Source: Phytobacter ursingii
GTDB taxonomy: Bacteria > Pseudomonadota > Gammaproteobacteria > Enterobacterales > Enterobacteriaceae
Reading direction: 5' to 3'
Length of the DNA: 64,000 bases
Assembly: GCA_901456055.1 (NCBI GenBank)
Contig: CABDWT010000016.1
Coordinates: forward strand, 806,001-870,000
The position numbers and the translations under genes were made by a program. Every line of letters starts with the position of its first letter. Within the stretch, counting starts at the first letter, position 1. Positions 56,133 to 64,000 of the stretch are shown here, one piece after another. Under the pieces are notes generated by a model. It made no database searches and was not told the DNA's origin. It was given only the letters and a program-made list of their open reading frames with translations.

Positions 56133-57050
56133 ATGCAATTACGGGCGCTGAAATATTTTAGTCAGGTCGCAAAGTCTGCTTCTTTTCGTGAAGCTGCGGA
56201 TAAGTTATTTGTTGCTCCAGGGGCCGTGACGCGGCAAATCGATATTCTTGAGCATTATTATGGCGCCCAATTGATTGAACGGGGTCCACGCGGCATTAAA
56301 CTGACGCGTGAAGGGGAGCTTCTGGCGCAGGCGGTGGAGGCCACGTTACGTGAGCTGGAGTCCGTGAAGGCGCGTATTACCTCCAGGCGCAGCGTGGTGT
56401 CCGGTACGGTAAAAATCTGTGCCGCCGAGAGCCTGGTGGCGCTGTTTATCGCCCCCGTCATTGAGGCGTTTGGTCAGCATAACCCGGATGTGTCGTTCGA
56501 AATTGACACCGGCAGCGCGCCCTATATCGCCGAACAGCTTATTAGCGGGCACGCTGATGTTGCGCTGGCGTTTTATACCCCGGTCAGTGCGGAGATTCAG
56601 GTGACCCATTGTTGTCATCTGGAACACAAGGTACTGATGGCCGCCCATCATCCGCTGGCGACGAAGTCGCGGCTGACCCTGAAAGAGATTGCCGCCCACC
56701 CGATAGCCATTCCCCCTGCCAACTATGCCGTCCGCCAGTTACTGGAATCCGCAGCCAGACGCGAAGCCGTCCATTTTGATATGCGGTTTATTACCAGCTC
56801 AATGGAGGTACAAAAGACGCTGGCGCTACAGGGTAAGACGCTGCTCATTTTGCCCCAGCTACATCATCAGGAGCAGAACGGGCAGGCGATGTTTGTGGCG
56901 GTACCGCTGGCCGACCCGCTGATGGGAAAGGTAAAGGTCGATCTCTGTTTACCCCGTCAACGGACGTTATCCATGGCGACCCGTCTGTTCCATGATATGT
57001 TGTCGCAGCGTATTGATGGTCAGAATGCCCTGGTCAACACAACGGCATAA
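56133..57050 (+). CDS. LysR family transcriptional regulator
   Basis: 305-aa LysR regulator resembling the Nac/CynR branch. Helix-turn-helix at about residues 1-60 (LRALKYFSQVAKSASFREAA). Effector domain from about residue 88. Divergent from the MFS-amidase operon and upstream of the M24-fold gene; it may control both. Confidence 0.9.
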   Translation: MQLRALKYFSQVAKSASFREAADKLFVAPGAVTRQIDILEHYYGAQLIERGPRGIKLTREGELLAQAVEATLRELESVKARITSRRSVVSGTVKICAAESLVALFIAPVIEAFGQHNPDVSFEIDTGSAPYIAEQLISGHADVALAFYTPVSAEIQVTHCCHLEHKVLMAAHHPLATKSRLTLKEIAAHPIAIPPANYAVRQLLESAARREAVHFDMRFITSSMEVQKTLALQGKTLLILPQLHHQEQNGQAMFVAVPLADPLMGKVKVDLCLPRQRTLSMATRLFHDMLSQRIDGQNALVNTTA

Positions 57051-57091
57051 AGCAATCAGGATCTTTTCCCCGCCGCATAAGGAATGACGCC

Positions 57092-58474
57092 ATGACAACG
57101 GTCCCGCACTATCACCTGCAGACAATACCTGCGCCGCAAACCTACCCGGATATTGCTTATCCCGTCCTTTCGGACGACACCATGAAACGACGGTTGCGTA
57201 ATGTCCTGCAGTCGATGCAGGAACGTGGTTTTACGCATCTGGTTATCTATGCCGACAAAGAGCACGGCGCCAATTTTGAGTATCTTGCCGGGTTTATTCC
57301 CCGTTTTGAGGAAGCGCTGCTGGTAGTGAATGCCGCAGGCGCGCTGAGCTACATCATGGGCAATGAGAACCTTAAGCTGGTGCCTTTTGCGCGTAACGGC
57401 GGTAAATGCCTGCATACGCCGCTGTTTTCCTTACCCAACCAGCCAATGGAAGATGACGCGCCGCTGGCCGGGTTGCTCGCCTCGTGCGGCATCGATGAAG
57501 CGAGCTGTGTGGGTGTCGTGGGCTGGAAATTATTCACCGGTCATACCGCGCTGTTTGATGTACCGGCGTTTATTCTTGATGCAGTGTTCAGCGCGGCAGG
57601 CGGGCGGGAAAATGTGCACAATGCCACCGGACTGTTTATCTCGCCGGAATACGGCGTACGGCGGCTGAACAGCGCCTGCGAAATTGCTTTTTATGAATAC
57701 GGCGCCAACCTCGCCTCCACCCGGCTGCTTACCGCGCTCAATGCCATCGAGCCAGGGCGGCGTGAAAAAGAGATTGGTCAGCATCTGGCGGGGTGGGGAC
57801 AGCCTAACAATGTGGTGATGATTGCCGCCACGGGCGAGCGCTTTGCCCGTGCCTGTCTCTACCCAACGGATAAGGTCATCGCTCGCGGCGATAAATTTTC
57901 CCTGACCGTCGGTTACAAAGGCGGGTTAACCAGCCGTTCGGCATACGTTGTCGCCAGTGAAAATGAGCTGGCAGAGCCGGTTGCAGACTACCTGACCCAC
58001 GTGGCTATTCCCTATTATCACACCGTGGTCCAGTGGCTTGAGTTTATCCGCCCGGGCGTGACGGGCGCGGAGGTCTACCGCCTGGTGGAGTCGGTGTTAC
58101 CTAAAGAGCGATGGCACTGGCATCTCAATCCCGGTCATCTGGTTGCCGATGAAGAGTGGTTAAGTTCGCCCATTTACCCTGCTTCTGAGGCGCGTCTGGA
58201 AAGCGGCATGCTGCTGCAAATCGATATTATTCCCTCGGTGCCGGGTTATGGCGGTTGTAGCATTGAAGATACCGTTGGCCTGGCCGATGAGCGGCTTCGC
58301 GATGAGCTGGCGCAGGATTATCCGCAGGTATGGGCGCGTATGCAGGCGCGTCGCAACTATGTCACCGACGTATTGAAAATAGATTTGCCTGTCGAGGTCA
58401 TTTTATTGTCCAACACCGTAGGGTATCTGCGTCCTTTTTTACTGGATAAAAATAAGGCCATAGTGAAGGTATAA
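57092..58474 (+). CDS. M24 (creatinase/aminopeptidase P fold) family protein, probably without metal site
   Basis: 460-aa protein. An N-terminal creatinase-like domain (about 25-185) precedes a C-terminal pita-bread domain. Active M24 peptidases use two Asp, one His and two Glu. Here the segment where the Asp pair should lie reads SLTVGYKGGLTSRSAY, without Asp. A His (NPGHLVADEE) and a Glu (GGCSIEDTVGL) remain. A non-metallo hydrolase, as creatinase is, or a binding protein is more likely than a peptidase. Follows the LysR gene by 41 bases. Confidence 0.82.
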   Translation: MTTVPHYHLQTIPAPQTYPDIAYPVLSDDTMKRRLRNVLQSMQERGFTHLVIYADKEHGANFEYLAGFIPRFEEALLVVNAAGALSYIMGNENLKLVPFARNGGKCLHTPLFSLPNQPMEDDAPLAGLLASCGIDEASCVGVVGWKLFTGHTALFDVPAFILDAVFSAAGGRENVHNATGLFISPEYGVRRLNSACEIAFYEYGANLASTRLLTALNAIEPGRREKEIGQHLAGWGQPNNVVMIAATGERFARACLYPTDKVIARGDKFSLTVGYKGGLTSRSAYVVASENELAEPVADYLTHVAIPYYHTVVQWLEFIRPGVTGAEVYRLVESVLPKERWHWHLNPGHLVADEEWLSSPIYPASEARLESGMLLQIDIIPSVPGYGGCSIEDTVGLADERLRDELAQDYPQVWARMQARRNYVTDVLKIDLPVEVILLSNTVGYLRPFLLDKNKAIVKV

Positions 58475-58490
58475 CAAGCGAAGGTACTAA

Positions 58491-58520
58491 ACGGGCAGAC
58501 CGACGCACAGGCCTGCCCGT
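58491..58520. terminator. Hairpin between convergent M24 and DapA-family genes
   Basis: 8-bp stem ACGGGCAG/CTGCCCGT with a 14-base loop. No strong T-run. Confidence 0.5.
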
Positions 58521-58525
58521 AACCG

Positions 58526-59416
58526 CTACACCAGGCCGGTAGACTTGAGGACCGCGTGCAGGTGCTCTTTGTCTTCACCTGCCAGTGGGCGCAGAGGAAA
58601 AGGCAGACAGGAAGGGCCGACCACGCCCAGGATTTCCGCCGCTGCCGCCATTACCCGCAGGCTACGGTGAATACGAAACAGCTGCCACAGCGGTTCCAGT
58701 TGGTCGGACAGTTCGCCTGCAAGGCGATGATTCCCCGCCTGCGCGGCGCGGGTGAGTGCCAGGCTTACCTCCGGGAACAGCCCGCCAATCACTGAATACC
58801 AGACATCGCATCCGGCCGCAAAGCCGGTTGCAGCCTGCCAGTCGCCGCTGATCCCAATGGTGACGGACGCGGGCAGGCGTGCGCGCAAATCGTCAATGCG
58901 CTCTTTGCCTTTCGTCGGATCGGTCGAGACCGCAGAAAGCTTGATTGAACAGACGGCGGGAAGCGCGGCAATCTCAACGAGTAAATCATCCGTAAAGGCA
59001 AAACCGGTGGTCGCCGGGTTATCGTAGAGACACAGCGGCACGGAAAGGTGACGGGTAACGGTGTCGTAGAGCGTATAAACCTCTTCCGCATTAAGCTGTT
59101 GATAGGACACGGGGGCCATCATAACGGCCTTCACCCCGGCGCGCTGTGCGTCCTCCGCAATCGCCAGCACATCATCCAGGCGGATCGCGCCGATACTTAC
59201 CAGCACCGGAATCCCTTCGGCATGCTGCACGGCCAGTTCTGTCACGCGGCGACGCTCATCGCGCGTAAGGTAGGCATAGCTGCCTGTCGACCCCACTGCG
59301 CCGATGGAGTCCACGCCCGCCGCGACAAGATTAGTAATCAGATGAACAAACGCGGCTTCATCCACGTTGTTGTTGGTGATAGGGGTGAGTGGAAAGGCAC
59401 TCAAACCTCTTAGCAT
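58526..59416 (-). CDS. Dihydrodipicolinate synthase family protein
   Basis: 296-aa DapA-type TIM barrel. Schiff-base Lys in VCSIKLSAVS (about 165) and Tyr in PLCLYDNPATTGF (about 136). The GTTGE loop is GSTGSYAYL, so lysine-pathway function is unlikely. The ATG at 59416 follows AGGAGAAG and is preferred to 59458. Followed upstream in transcription by the EamA transporter, 60 bases away, same direction. Likely a catabolic lyase. Confidence 0.83.
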   Translation of the reverse strand: MLRGLSAFPLTPITNNNVDEAAFVHLITNLVAAGVDSIGAVGSTGSYAYLTRDERRRVTELAVQHAEGIPVLVSIGAIRLDDVLAIAEDAQRAGVKAVMMAPVSYQQLNAEEVYTLYDTVTRHLSVPLCLYDNPATTGFAFTDDLLVEIAALPAVCSIKLSAVSTDPTKGKERIDDLRARLPASVTIGISGDWQAATGFAAGCDVWYSVIGGLFPEVSLALTRAAQAGNHRLAGELSDQLEPLWQLFRIHRSLRVMAAAAEILGVVGPSCLPFPLRPLAGEDKEHLHAVLKSTGLV

Positions 59417-59476
59417 ACCGCTTCTCCTGCTGTGAAAGAGGGCCTTATGCCGGGGCATAGAGGCCCGATAAACCGG

Positions 59477-60355
59477 TTAACGTGCAAACCTACGCGATCC
59501 TGCCACGCAAACAATGACCCCCATAGTGACCAGGATCATCATGATGCTGACGGACTCTTGCAAAAAAGTCGCCGCCAGCGCCAGTGCAAAAAAGGGTTGC
59601 AGAAGCTGTAGCTGGCCGACAGCGGCGATGCCGCCCTGCGCCAGCCCTTTATACCAGAACACAAAACCAATCAGCATGCTGAACAATGAGACATAACCCA
59701 ATGAAAACCAGGCGGGCTCGCTGATCCCTGAAAAACTGGCCGGCCGGGTTAACACTGCAACGGTTAACATTAACGGCAGCGCAATGATCAGCGCCCAACT
59801 GATCACCTGCCAGCCGCCAAGTACCCGCGTTAAGCGGGCACCTTCAGCATAGCCCAGGCCGCAGACAACCACCGCTGCCAGCATCAGTAAATCGCCCACG
59901 GCCGAAACGGCAATGTCCTGGCTTAAGGCAAATCCGGTCACCAGTAAACTGCCCAGACCTGAAAAAATCCAGAAAGCCGGGCGTGGCCTTTCACCGCCGC
60001 GCAGGACACCGAAAATGGCGGTAGCGAGTGGCAACAGACCGAGAAATACGATGGAGTGCGCCGACGTCACATGTTGCAGGGCAAAGGCGGTAAGCAGAGG
60101 AAAGCCAATCACCACGCCGAGGGCGACCACTATCAGGGAGAGCACCTGAGCGCCGTTCGGGCGTTTTCCGCGCAGGGTGATGACTAACAGTAGTGCCAGC
60201 AGACCGGCAATGGAGGCGCGGGCGACGGTGAGAAACAGAGGATCGAAATCCAGTACCGCGGCGCGGGTGGCCGGAAGCGAACCGCTAAAAATGATCATAC
60301 CGACGAAGCCATTTATCCAGCCGCTCAGGGGCGGGTTGTTTTGCTTTTCTTGCAC
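59477..60355 (-). CDS. EamA/DMT superfamily permease
   Basis: 292-aa inner-membrane protein with ten predicted helices in two EamA repeats, typical of drug/metabolite or amino-acid exporters. The frame is open to 60436, but a GTG at 60355 follows GAGG and gives the family length and start. Divergent from the MocR gene, whose operator lies between; regulator and transporter probably form a pair, as in other MocR/EamA loci. Confidence 0.85.
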   Translation of the reverse strand: MQEKQNNPPLSGWINGFVGMIIFSGSLPATRAAVLDFDPLFLTVARASIAGLLALLLVITLRGKRPNGAQVLSLIVVALGVVIGFPLLTAFALQHVTSAHSIVFLGLLPLATAIFGVLRGGERPRPAFWIFSGLGSLLVTGFALSQDIAVSAVGDLLMLAAVVVCGLGYAEGARLTRVLGGWQVISWALIIALPLMLTVAVLTRPASFSGISEPAWFSLGYVSLFSMLIGFVFWYKGLAQGGIAAVGQLQLLQPFFALALAATFLQESVSIMMILVTMGVIVCVAGSRRFAR

Positions 60356-60424
60356 AGTGCACCTCAATGTATGGTTATTGTTATCTGAACCTGTTTGACA
60401 GAACGGAGCATACGACTGAGAATT

Positions 60425-60448
60425 CATGACAATCAAATTATTGTCATG
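60425..60448. promoter_or_regulatory. MocR operator-like palindrome
   Basis: Perfect 9-bp arms CATGACAAT (60425-60433) and ATTGTCATG (60440-60448) around CAAATT. The right arm includes the ATG at 60446 of the regulator gene, so binding would autoregulate it and could also control the divergent EamA gene. Confidence 0.6.
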
Positions 60449-61792
60449 GATACAATGATGAAAGCGCGCTACAAAAGCCTTGTTGATGAGTTTGCGAATG
60501 CCATCAAATCCGGAGAACTGGTGGCCGGGACGCGGTTACCGACCCACCGCGTTTTATCGGCGCAGCACCATATTTCGCTGGTCACGGCGACCCGCGTATA
60601 TGCGGAACTGGAGGCAATGGGGCTGGTCAGCGGTGAGACAGGACGCGGGACGTTCGTCAGAGAGATCATGCTGCCGCGCGGGCAGGGGATCGATCGGCAC
60701 GCGATCGCCTCCGATGTGATTGATCTGAGTTTTAACTATCCGGCGCTGCCTGAACAGGCGGAATTGCTGAGAACCGCCCTGCGCCAGCTTTCGGTCAGCG
60801 GTGACATTGAATCGTTACTGCGTTATCAGCCACACGGCGGCAAAGCCAGCGAACGGAGCGTGTTTGCCGATTACCTGACACCGTTCGGTGTAAAAACGAC
60901 CCCTGAGAATCTGATGATTGTCAACGGGACGCAACACGGACTGACGGTCGCGGTGATGGGATTGCTCCAGCCCGGTGATGTGGTCGCGGTTGACGCGCTG
61001 ACATACCCCGGCTTTAAGGTGCTGGCCGAACAGTTTCATCTGGAACTGGCTGCGGTACCGGCCTGCGGGGAAGCGATGGACCTTGAGGCACTGCGCAAGC
61101 TCTGCAAAAAGCGCCGGGTGAAAGCCATCTACACGATGCCCACACTGCATAATCCCCTGGGATGGGTGGCAAATGATGCGTTTCGTCGCGAAATGGCCGC
61201 GATTGCCAGCGAACACGATCTACTGATTATCGAAGATGCGACCTACGTCTGGCTGGTAGATAACCCGCCGCTGCCCATCCACCATTATGCGCCGGAACGG
61301 ACACTGTATCTTGCGGGCTTTTCAAAAAACGTGGCCTCCGGGCTACGGGTGGGGATGGTTGTTGCGCCGGCGGAGGAAAAGCAGCGTATTGAACGCGCTA
61401 TCAGGGCAACCACCTGGAATACACCCGCCCTGATGACCGCTATTGTCTGCGGGTGGGTGCTGGATGGCACTGTGGCGCGGCTTGAGCGGTTGAAAAGGGA
61501 AGATGCCCGCTATCGCCAGTCCGTTGTTCGCGAGTATCTGGCGCCGCTGCGTTGCGTAAGTCATCCCTCATCGTATTTTGTCTGGCTGCCGTTACAGGAA
61601 GAGGTGCGCGCGGATCGTGTGGTCAGCGCGTTACTTAAAGAGAACATTTCGCTGACCACCGCCGAGCCGTTCAGCACGTCCATTCACACACCGCACGCGC
61701 TGCGTATGGCCATTGGTTCGGTGGACATCGACACCCTGAAAAGTGCTGCACGCAAAGTCAGAGAAACCATCGAGTATTTCAACGCCCGGTAG
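60446..61792 (+). CDS. MocR-family PLP-dependent transcriptional regulator
   Basis: About 448 aa. GntR winged helix (residues about 5-70: GTRLPTHRVLSAQHHISLVT) joined to an aminotransferase fold with the PLP lysine in LAGFSKNVASGLRVG (about 300). The start is uncertain: ATGs at 60446, 60455 and 60458 are in frame, none with a strong ribosome site, and the first overlaps the palindrome. A leaderless message is possible. Divergent from the EamA exporter. Confidence 0.86.
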   Translation: MDTMMKARYKSLVDEFANAIKSGELVAGTRLPTHRVLSAQHHISLVTATRVYAELEAMGLVSGETGRGTFVREIMLPRGQGIDRHAIASDVIDLSFNYPALPEQAELLRTALRQLSVSGDIESLLRYQPHGGKASERSVFADYLTPFGVKTTPENLMIVNGTQHGLTVAVMGLLQPGDVVAVDALTYPGFKVLAEQFHLELAAVPACGEAMDLEALRKLCKKRRVKAIYTMPTLHNPLGWVANDAFRREMAAIASEHDLLIIEDATYVWLVDNPPLPIHHYAPERTLYLAGFSKNVASGLRVGMVVAPAEEKQRIERAIRATTWNTPALMTAIVCGWVLDGTVARLERLKREDARYRQSVVREYLAPLRCVSHPSSYFVWLPLQEEVRADRVVSALLKENISLTTAEPFSTSIHTPHALRMAIGSVDIDTLKSAARKVRETIEYFNAR

Positions 61793-61806
61793 CGCCTGAC
61801 TTTTCG

Positions 61807-62763
61807 CTATGGCTTAGCGGAAAAAGCGAGCAGGGGTTTGCGCGTCCTGCCCGACGTTTTATAGAACGCGATGGCCTCTTGCCAGTGCGCCAGCGGGAAA
61901 ACGCTGGCGTCATTGATCCGGCTTTGGCGCAGTAACGTCCAGATCTCAGCAAACAGCCTCTGCCACTGCGGCGCAGAGACAGCATCCAGAGCGTTGCGAA
62001 TATGAAACCACTGGGTCGATGGATGGTGGGGAAGAATGCGATAAGGCTGACCGGAAAGCAGGCCATAGCTGACAAACAGCGCTGTTTTGCGCATGGATGA
62101 GAGCAGTAAGTCCGCAAGTTTGCCGCCGGTGGCGTCATACACAATATCTGTCGTTTGCGCCAGGGCCCCGATTTGAGCACTGCGCGTCTCTTCAAGCGGC
62201 TGAATGCCGCATTCTGCCAGCTTTTGCCGATGAACGGGCGAACGATGAACGCCTGTTACGCTCAGCGCACCGCGTTTGAGCGCCCACTGGCCGAGCAGGG
62301 TGGCGCAATCAGACCCGGCGGCGGTAATCAGTACATGTTTTCCCGCAGGCGGGTAGAGATTAAGCATTAACAGCGCGGCGAGCGGGTTGATGTACGCCCT
62401 GGCGGCCAGCACATCGCTGATATCGTCCGGTACCGGTACGGTAAACGCCAGCGGGCTATCAACCAGGCGTTGCCAGGTGCCCTGGCCGCGTAGCGGCAAC
62501 ACCCGTTTTCCCAGCAGATGGGCGGCCTGCGCTGGCGCCTGAATTACGGTGCCCACACCTTCATAACCGGCAATGGCGGGCAGGGTGATCCGGTGGCGAT
62601 AGGCGCCGGTGATGGGGATCAGATCGGAGGCATTAACCGGGGAAAGCGTCATCGCGACCCGAACCCTGTCAGCCGCCAGTTCCTCAGCCTTTAGCGTTTG
62701 CAGCGACAGCACCGCGTCTGGCGCCCCAAAGGCGCGGTAGATAAGCGCCAGGTTACTGCTCAT
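61807..62763 (-). CDS. MDR/quinone oxidoreductase-like dehydrogenase
   Basis: 318-aa medium-chain dehydrogenase. GroES-like N-terminal half ([27 protein letters not shown]) and Rossmann half ([19 protein letters not shown]). The zinc ligands of true alcohol dehydrogenases are missing, which suggests a quinone/enone reductase. Its start overlaps the tehA stop by 4 bases (ATGA), so the two are coupled. Confidence 0.84.
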   Translation of the reverse strand: MSSNLALIYRAFGAPDAVLSLQTLKAEELAADRVRVAMTLSPVNASDLIPITGAYRHRITLPAIAGYEGVGTVIQAPAQAAHLLGKRVLPLRGQGTWQRLVDSPLAFTVPVPDDISDVLAARAYINPLAALLMLNLYPPAGKHVLITAAGSDCATLLGQWALKRGALSVTGVHRSPVHRQKLAECGIQPLEETRSAQIGALAQTTDIVYDATGGKLADLLLSSMRKTALFVSYGLLSGQPYRILPHHPSTQWFHIRNALDAVSAPQWQRLFAEIWTLLRQSRINDASVFPLAHWQEAIAFYKTSGRTRKPLLAFSAKP

Positions 62764-63722
62764 CGGTTTTCTTCGCGGATGATCAATTTGCCGCGCGCCA
62801 GCAGCATAAAGGTCTTCACCATCAGTATCCCGATCACCAGATTACAGGCGATAAACAGCGGAAAGGCGATCCAGTACAGTGCGCCATCGGGAGAACCGTG
62901 CCCCAGTTTCAGGGTCGTGGTCGCCAGCGACGCCACGCCGAACGAGAAGCTCCAGAAAGAGGGATTAAACGGTTGCGCGCTGTACCAGGGAATCAGGCGG
63001 ATCATAAACAGCGTTTGCAACAGGCCGTAGCCAAAGAGCAGTTTGGCAAAGACATCCGCCTGGCCACCGTTCAGCATCAGCCAGGCGCTGCAGGCGACAA
63101 ACGCCGGAGCCATCTGAATACCGAGCGAGGTGCGGACCGCAGGCGACATCTCTTCCAGATTACGCATTCGACTCAGAATGGCCGGTTCGAGACTCAGCCA
63201 GGAAAAAACACCGGCACCTAAAAAGAGCAGGCCGACATCGTTAAAGCCGAACGCGCCGCAGGCCATGGCGCTGATAAAGTTGTTCGCCACCGTGGGCAGA
63301 TAGAGGCCCGGCGTGGTGGCCTCTTTAGGGTGTGTGCCGCGCCATAATCCGGCGGTTTGCCAGGCGGAATAGGTCAACTGGGCGGTGACAGCAATCAAAA
63401 AGAGCAGCAGGGCAAGGGTATGACACCAGGGCGTCAGGCCAATAGCGACCAGCATACTGGTGGCGGGCGCAAGGCTGACAAAACTGCTTTTTAGCGGATG
63501 CCCAATCTCTTCACGCAGAGTACTTGCGTGCCGTATCAGACGGGTAATGAACGCAAACATCAATAGCGCCCAGATAAGGATAGCTAAAATGACCAGCACA
63601 TCGGCAGGTAACGTGGTGACAGGCCAGATAGTGGCAGCAAATCGCCAGGAGAAACCCAGGCCAATAATGCCCAGTACCATGCCAAAATAACCGGCGGGAA
63701 GGTTAATACGTGTTTTGTTCAT
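62760..63722 (-). CDS. tehA: TehA, TDT/SLAC1 family dicarboxylate/tellurite resistance transporter
   Basis: 320-aa protein with ten helices, clearly colinear with E. coli Teh[41 protein letters not shown] and [18 protein letters not shown]. It ends ahead of the MDR gene where E. coli has tehB. Anion channel or C4-dicarboxylate efflux role; tellurite resistance at high dose is known for the family. Confidence 0.9.
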   Translation of the reverse strand: MNKTRINLPAGYFGMVLGIIGLGFSWRFAATIWPVTTLPADVLVILAILIWALLMFAFITRLIRHASTLREEIGHPLKSSFVSLAPATSMLVAIGLTPWCHTLALLLFLIAVTAQLTYSAWQTAGLWRGTHPKEATTPGLYLPTVANNFISAMACGAFGFNDVGLLFLGAGVFSWLSLEPAILSRMRNLEEMSPAVRTSLGIQMAPAFVACSAWLMLNGGQADVFAKLLFGYGLLQTLFMIRLIPWYSAQPFNPSFWSFSFGVASLATTTLKLGHGSPDGALYWIAFPLFIACNLVIGILMVKTFMLLARGKLIIREENR

Positions 63723-63869
63723 TTGATTTTCTTGTATCGTCTTGCGAAGCAGGAAGTGTATAGAGTTGCAGGCAGGGCGTAAACGGCAGCAAAAAGCGGG
63801 TGGGCTAAAAATGAGCAGGCGCGCGGCCTGCTCAGGAATGTCTCTTTAAAGTGACAATGTCACATATCG
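63723..63869. other. Short intergenic region
   Basis: The gap between tehA and the next gene holds no gene. A short dyad GTGACAATGTCAC (63851-63863) lies 7 bases after the stop of the gene at the right edge and may be part of its terminator. Confidence 0.4.
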
Positions 63870-64000
63870 CTACGGACGTCTGAACAGGACGATAGAGCGC
63901 CCTTCCAGTTCAAAATCCATCTCTTTGGTGATCACCAACCCCTGTCTGTCATTGTCTGCGGTAGAAATCTCCAGCACCCAGCCCCCTTCGCCAAACTGCG
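63870..64000 (-). CDS. C-terminus of an unidentified protein, possibly GlgX/isoamylase-type glycosidase
   Basis: 43 codons are open from the right edge to a TAG at 63870-63872. The peptide contains FGEGGWVLEISTAD and ends FELEGRSIVLFRRP. The GRSIVLFRR end resembles the last beta-strand of GH13 debranching enzymes, which finish in similar R-S-hydrophobic-R patterns. The rest of the gene is outside the window, so this is a guess. Confidence 0.4.
   Translation of the reverse strand, partial: QFGEGGWVLEISTADNDRQGLVITKEMDFELEGRSIVLFRRP

Overview
The window is a chromosomal segment of an enterobacterium. The evidence is a complete nitrogen-fixation (nif) cluster in the Klebsiella-type gene order and a block syntenic with Escherichia coli uxaB-yneF-yneG-glsB-sad-yneJ. 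The nif flanks (a motility/c-di-GMP block on one side, an amidase/MFS block on the other) are not the his operon I associate with Klebsiella nif. I therefore favour a diazotrophic Kosakonia/Phytobacter/Raoultella-like host over classical K. pneumoniae, but the genus is inference.

Layout. (1) 1-6.6 kb: an acid-sugar catabolic locus. A symporter, a DapA-family lyase and an iron alcohol dehydrogenase run leftwards. A DUF1537 kinase, a PdxA2-type dehydrogenase and a DeoR regulator run rightwards. The divergent region holds a CRP-like site and operator-like palindromes. (2) 6.6-9.6 kb: an orphan coiled-coil protein of unknown function, an LDH-family dehydrogenase with an altered specificity loop, and a GNAT acetyltransferase. 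(3) 9.5-20.6 kb: ptrR/sad, a divergent chemoreceptor-like protein, glsB, yneG, three consecutive diguanylate cyclase genes and uxaB. (4) 20.8-28.6 kb: a 34-aa membrane peptide, a MocR regulator with a CxxC peroxidase-like protein, a LysR/aldehyde dehydrogenase pair, a chemoreceptor and an EAL-HDOD protein. (5) 28.8-52.8 kb: nifQ-B-A-L, nifF, nifM-Z-W-V-S-U, nifX-N-E, nifY-T-K-D-H and nifJ. (6) 52.8-64 kb: amidase and MFS transporter, LysR and an M24-fold protein, a second DapA-family lyase, an EamA exporter with a divergent MocR regulator, an MDR reductase with tehA, and the end of a probable glycosidase.

The nif region reads as one integrated system. NifHDK is the nitrogenase. NifB, NifE, NifN, NifX, NifY, NifV and NifQ build FeMo-co. 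NifU and NifS supply Fe-S clusters, and NifM, NifZ, NifW and NifT mature the proteins. NifJ and NifF deliver electrons from pyruvate. NifL and NifA regulate. I located a -24/-12 promoter for seven units (nifB, nifL, nifF, nifU, nifE, nifH, nifJ) and TGT-N10-ACA NifA sites for six of them (not nifL).

The most unusual structure is a ~660-bp non-coding element with ~52-bp terminal inverted repeats and several long hairpins, inserted between nifF and nifM. It looks like a miniature mobile element or a structured RNA locus. No tRNA, rRNA, CRISPR array or transposase gene was seen.
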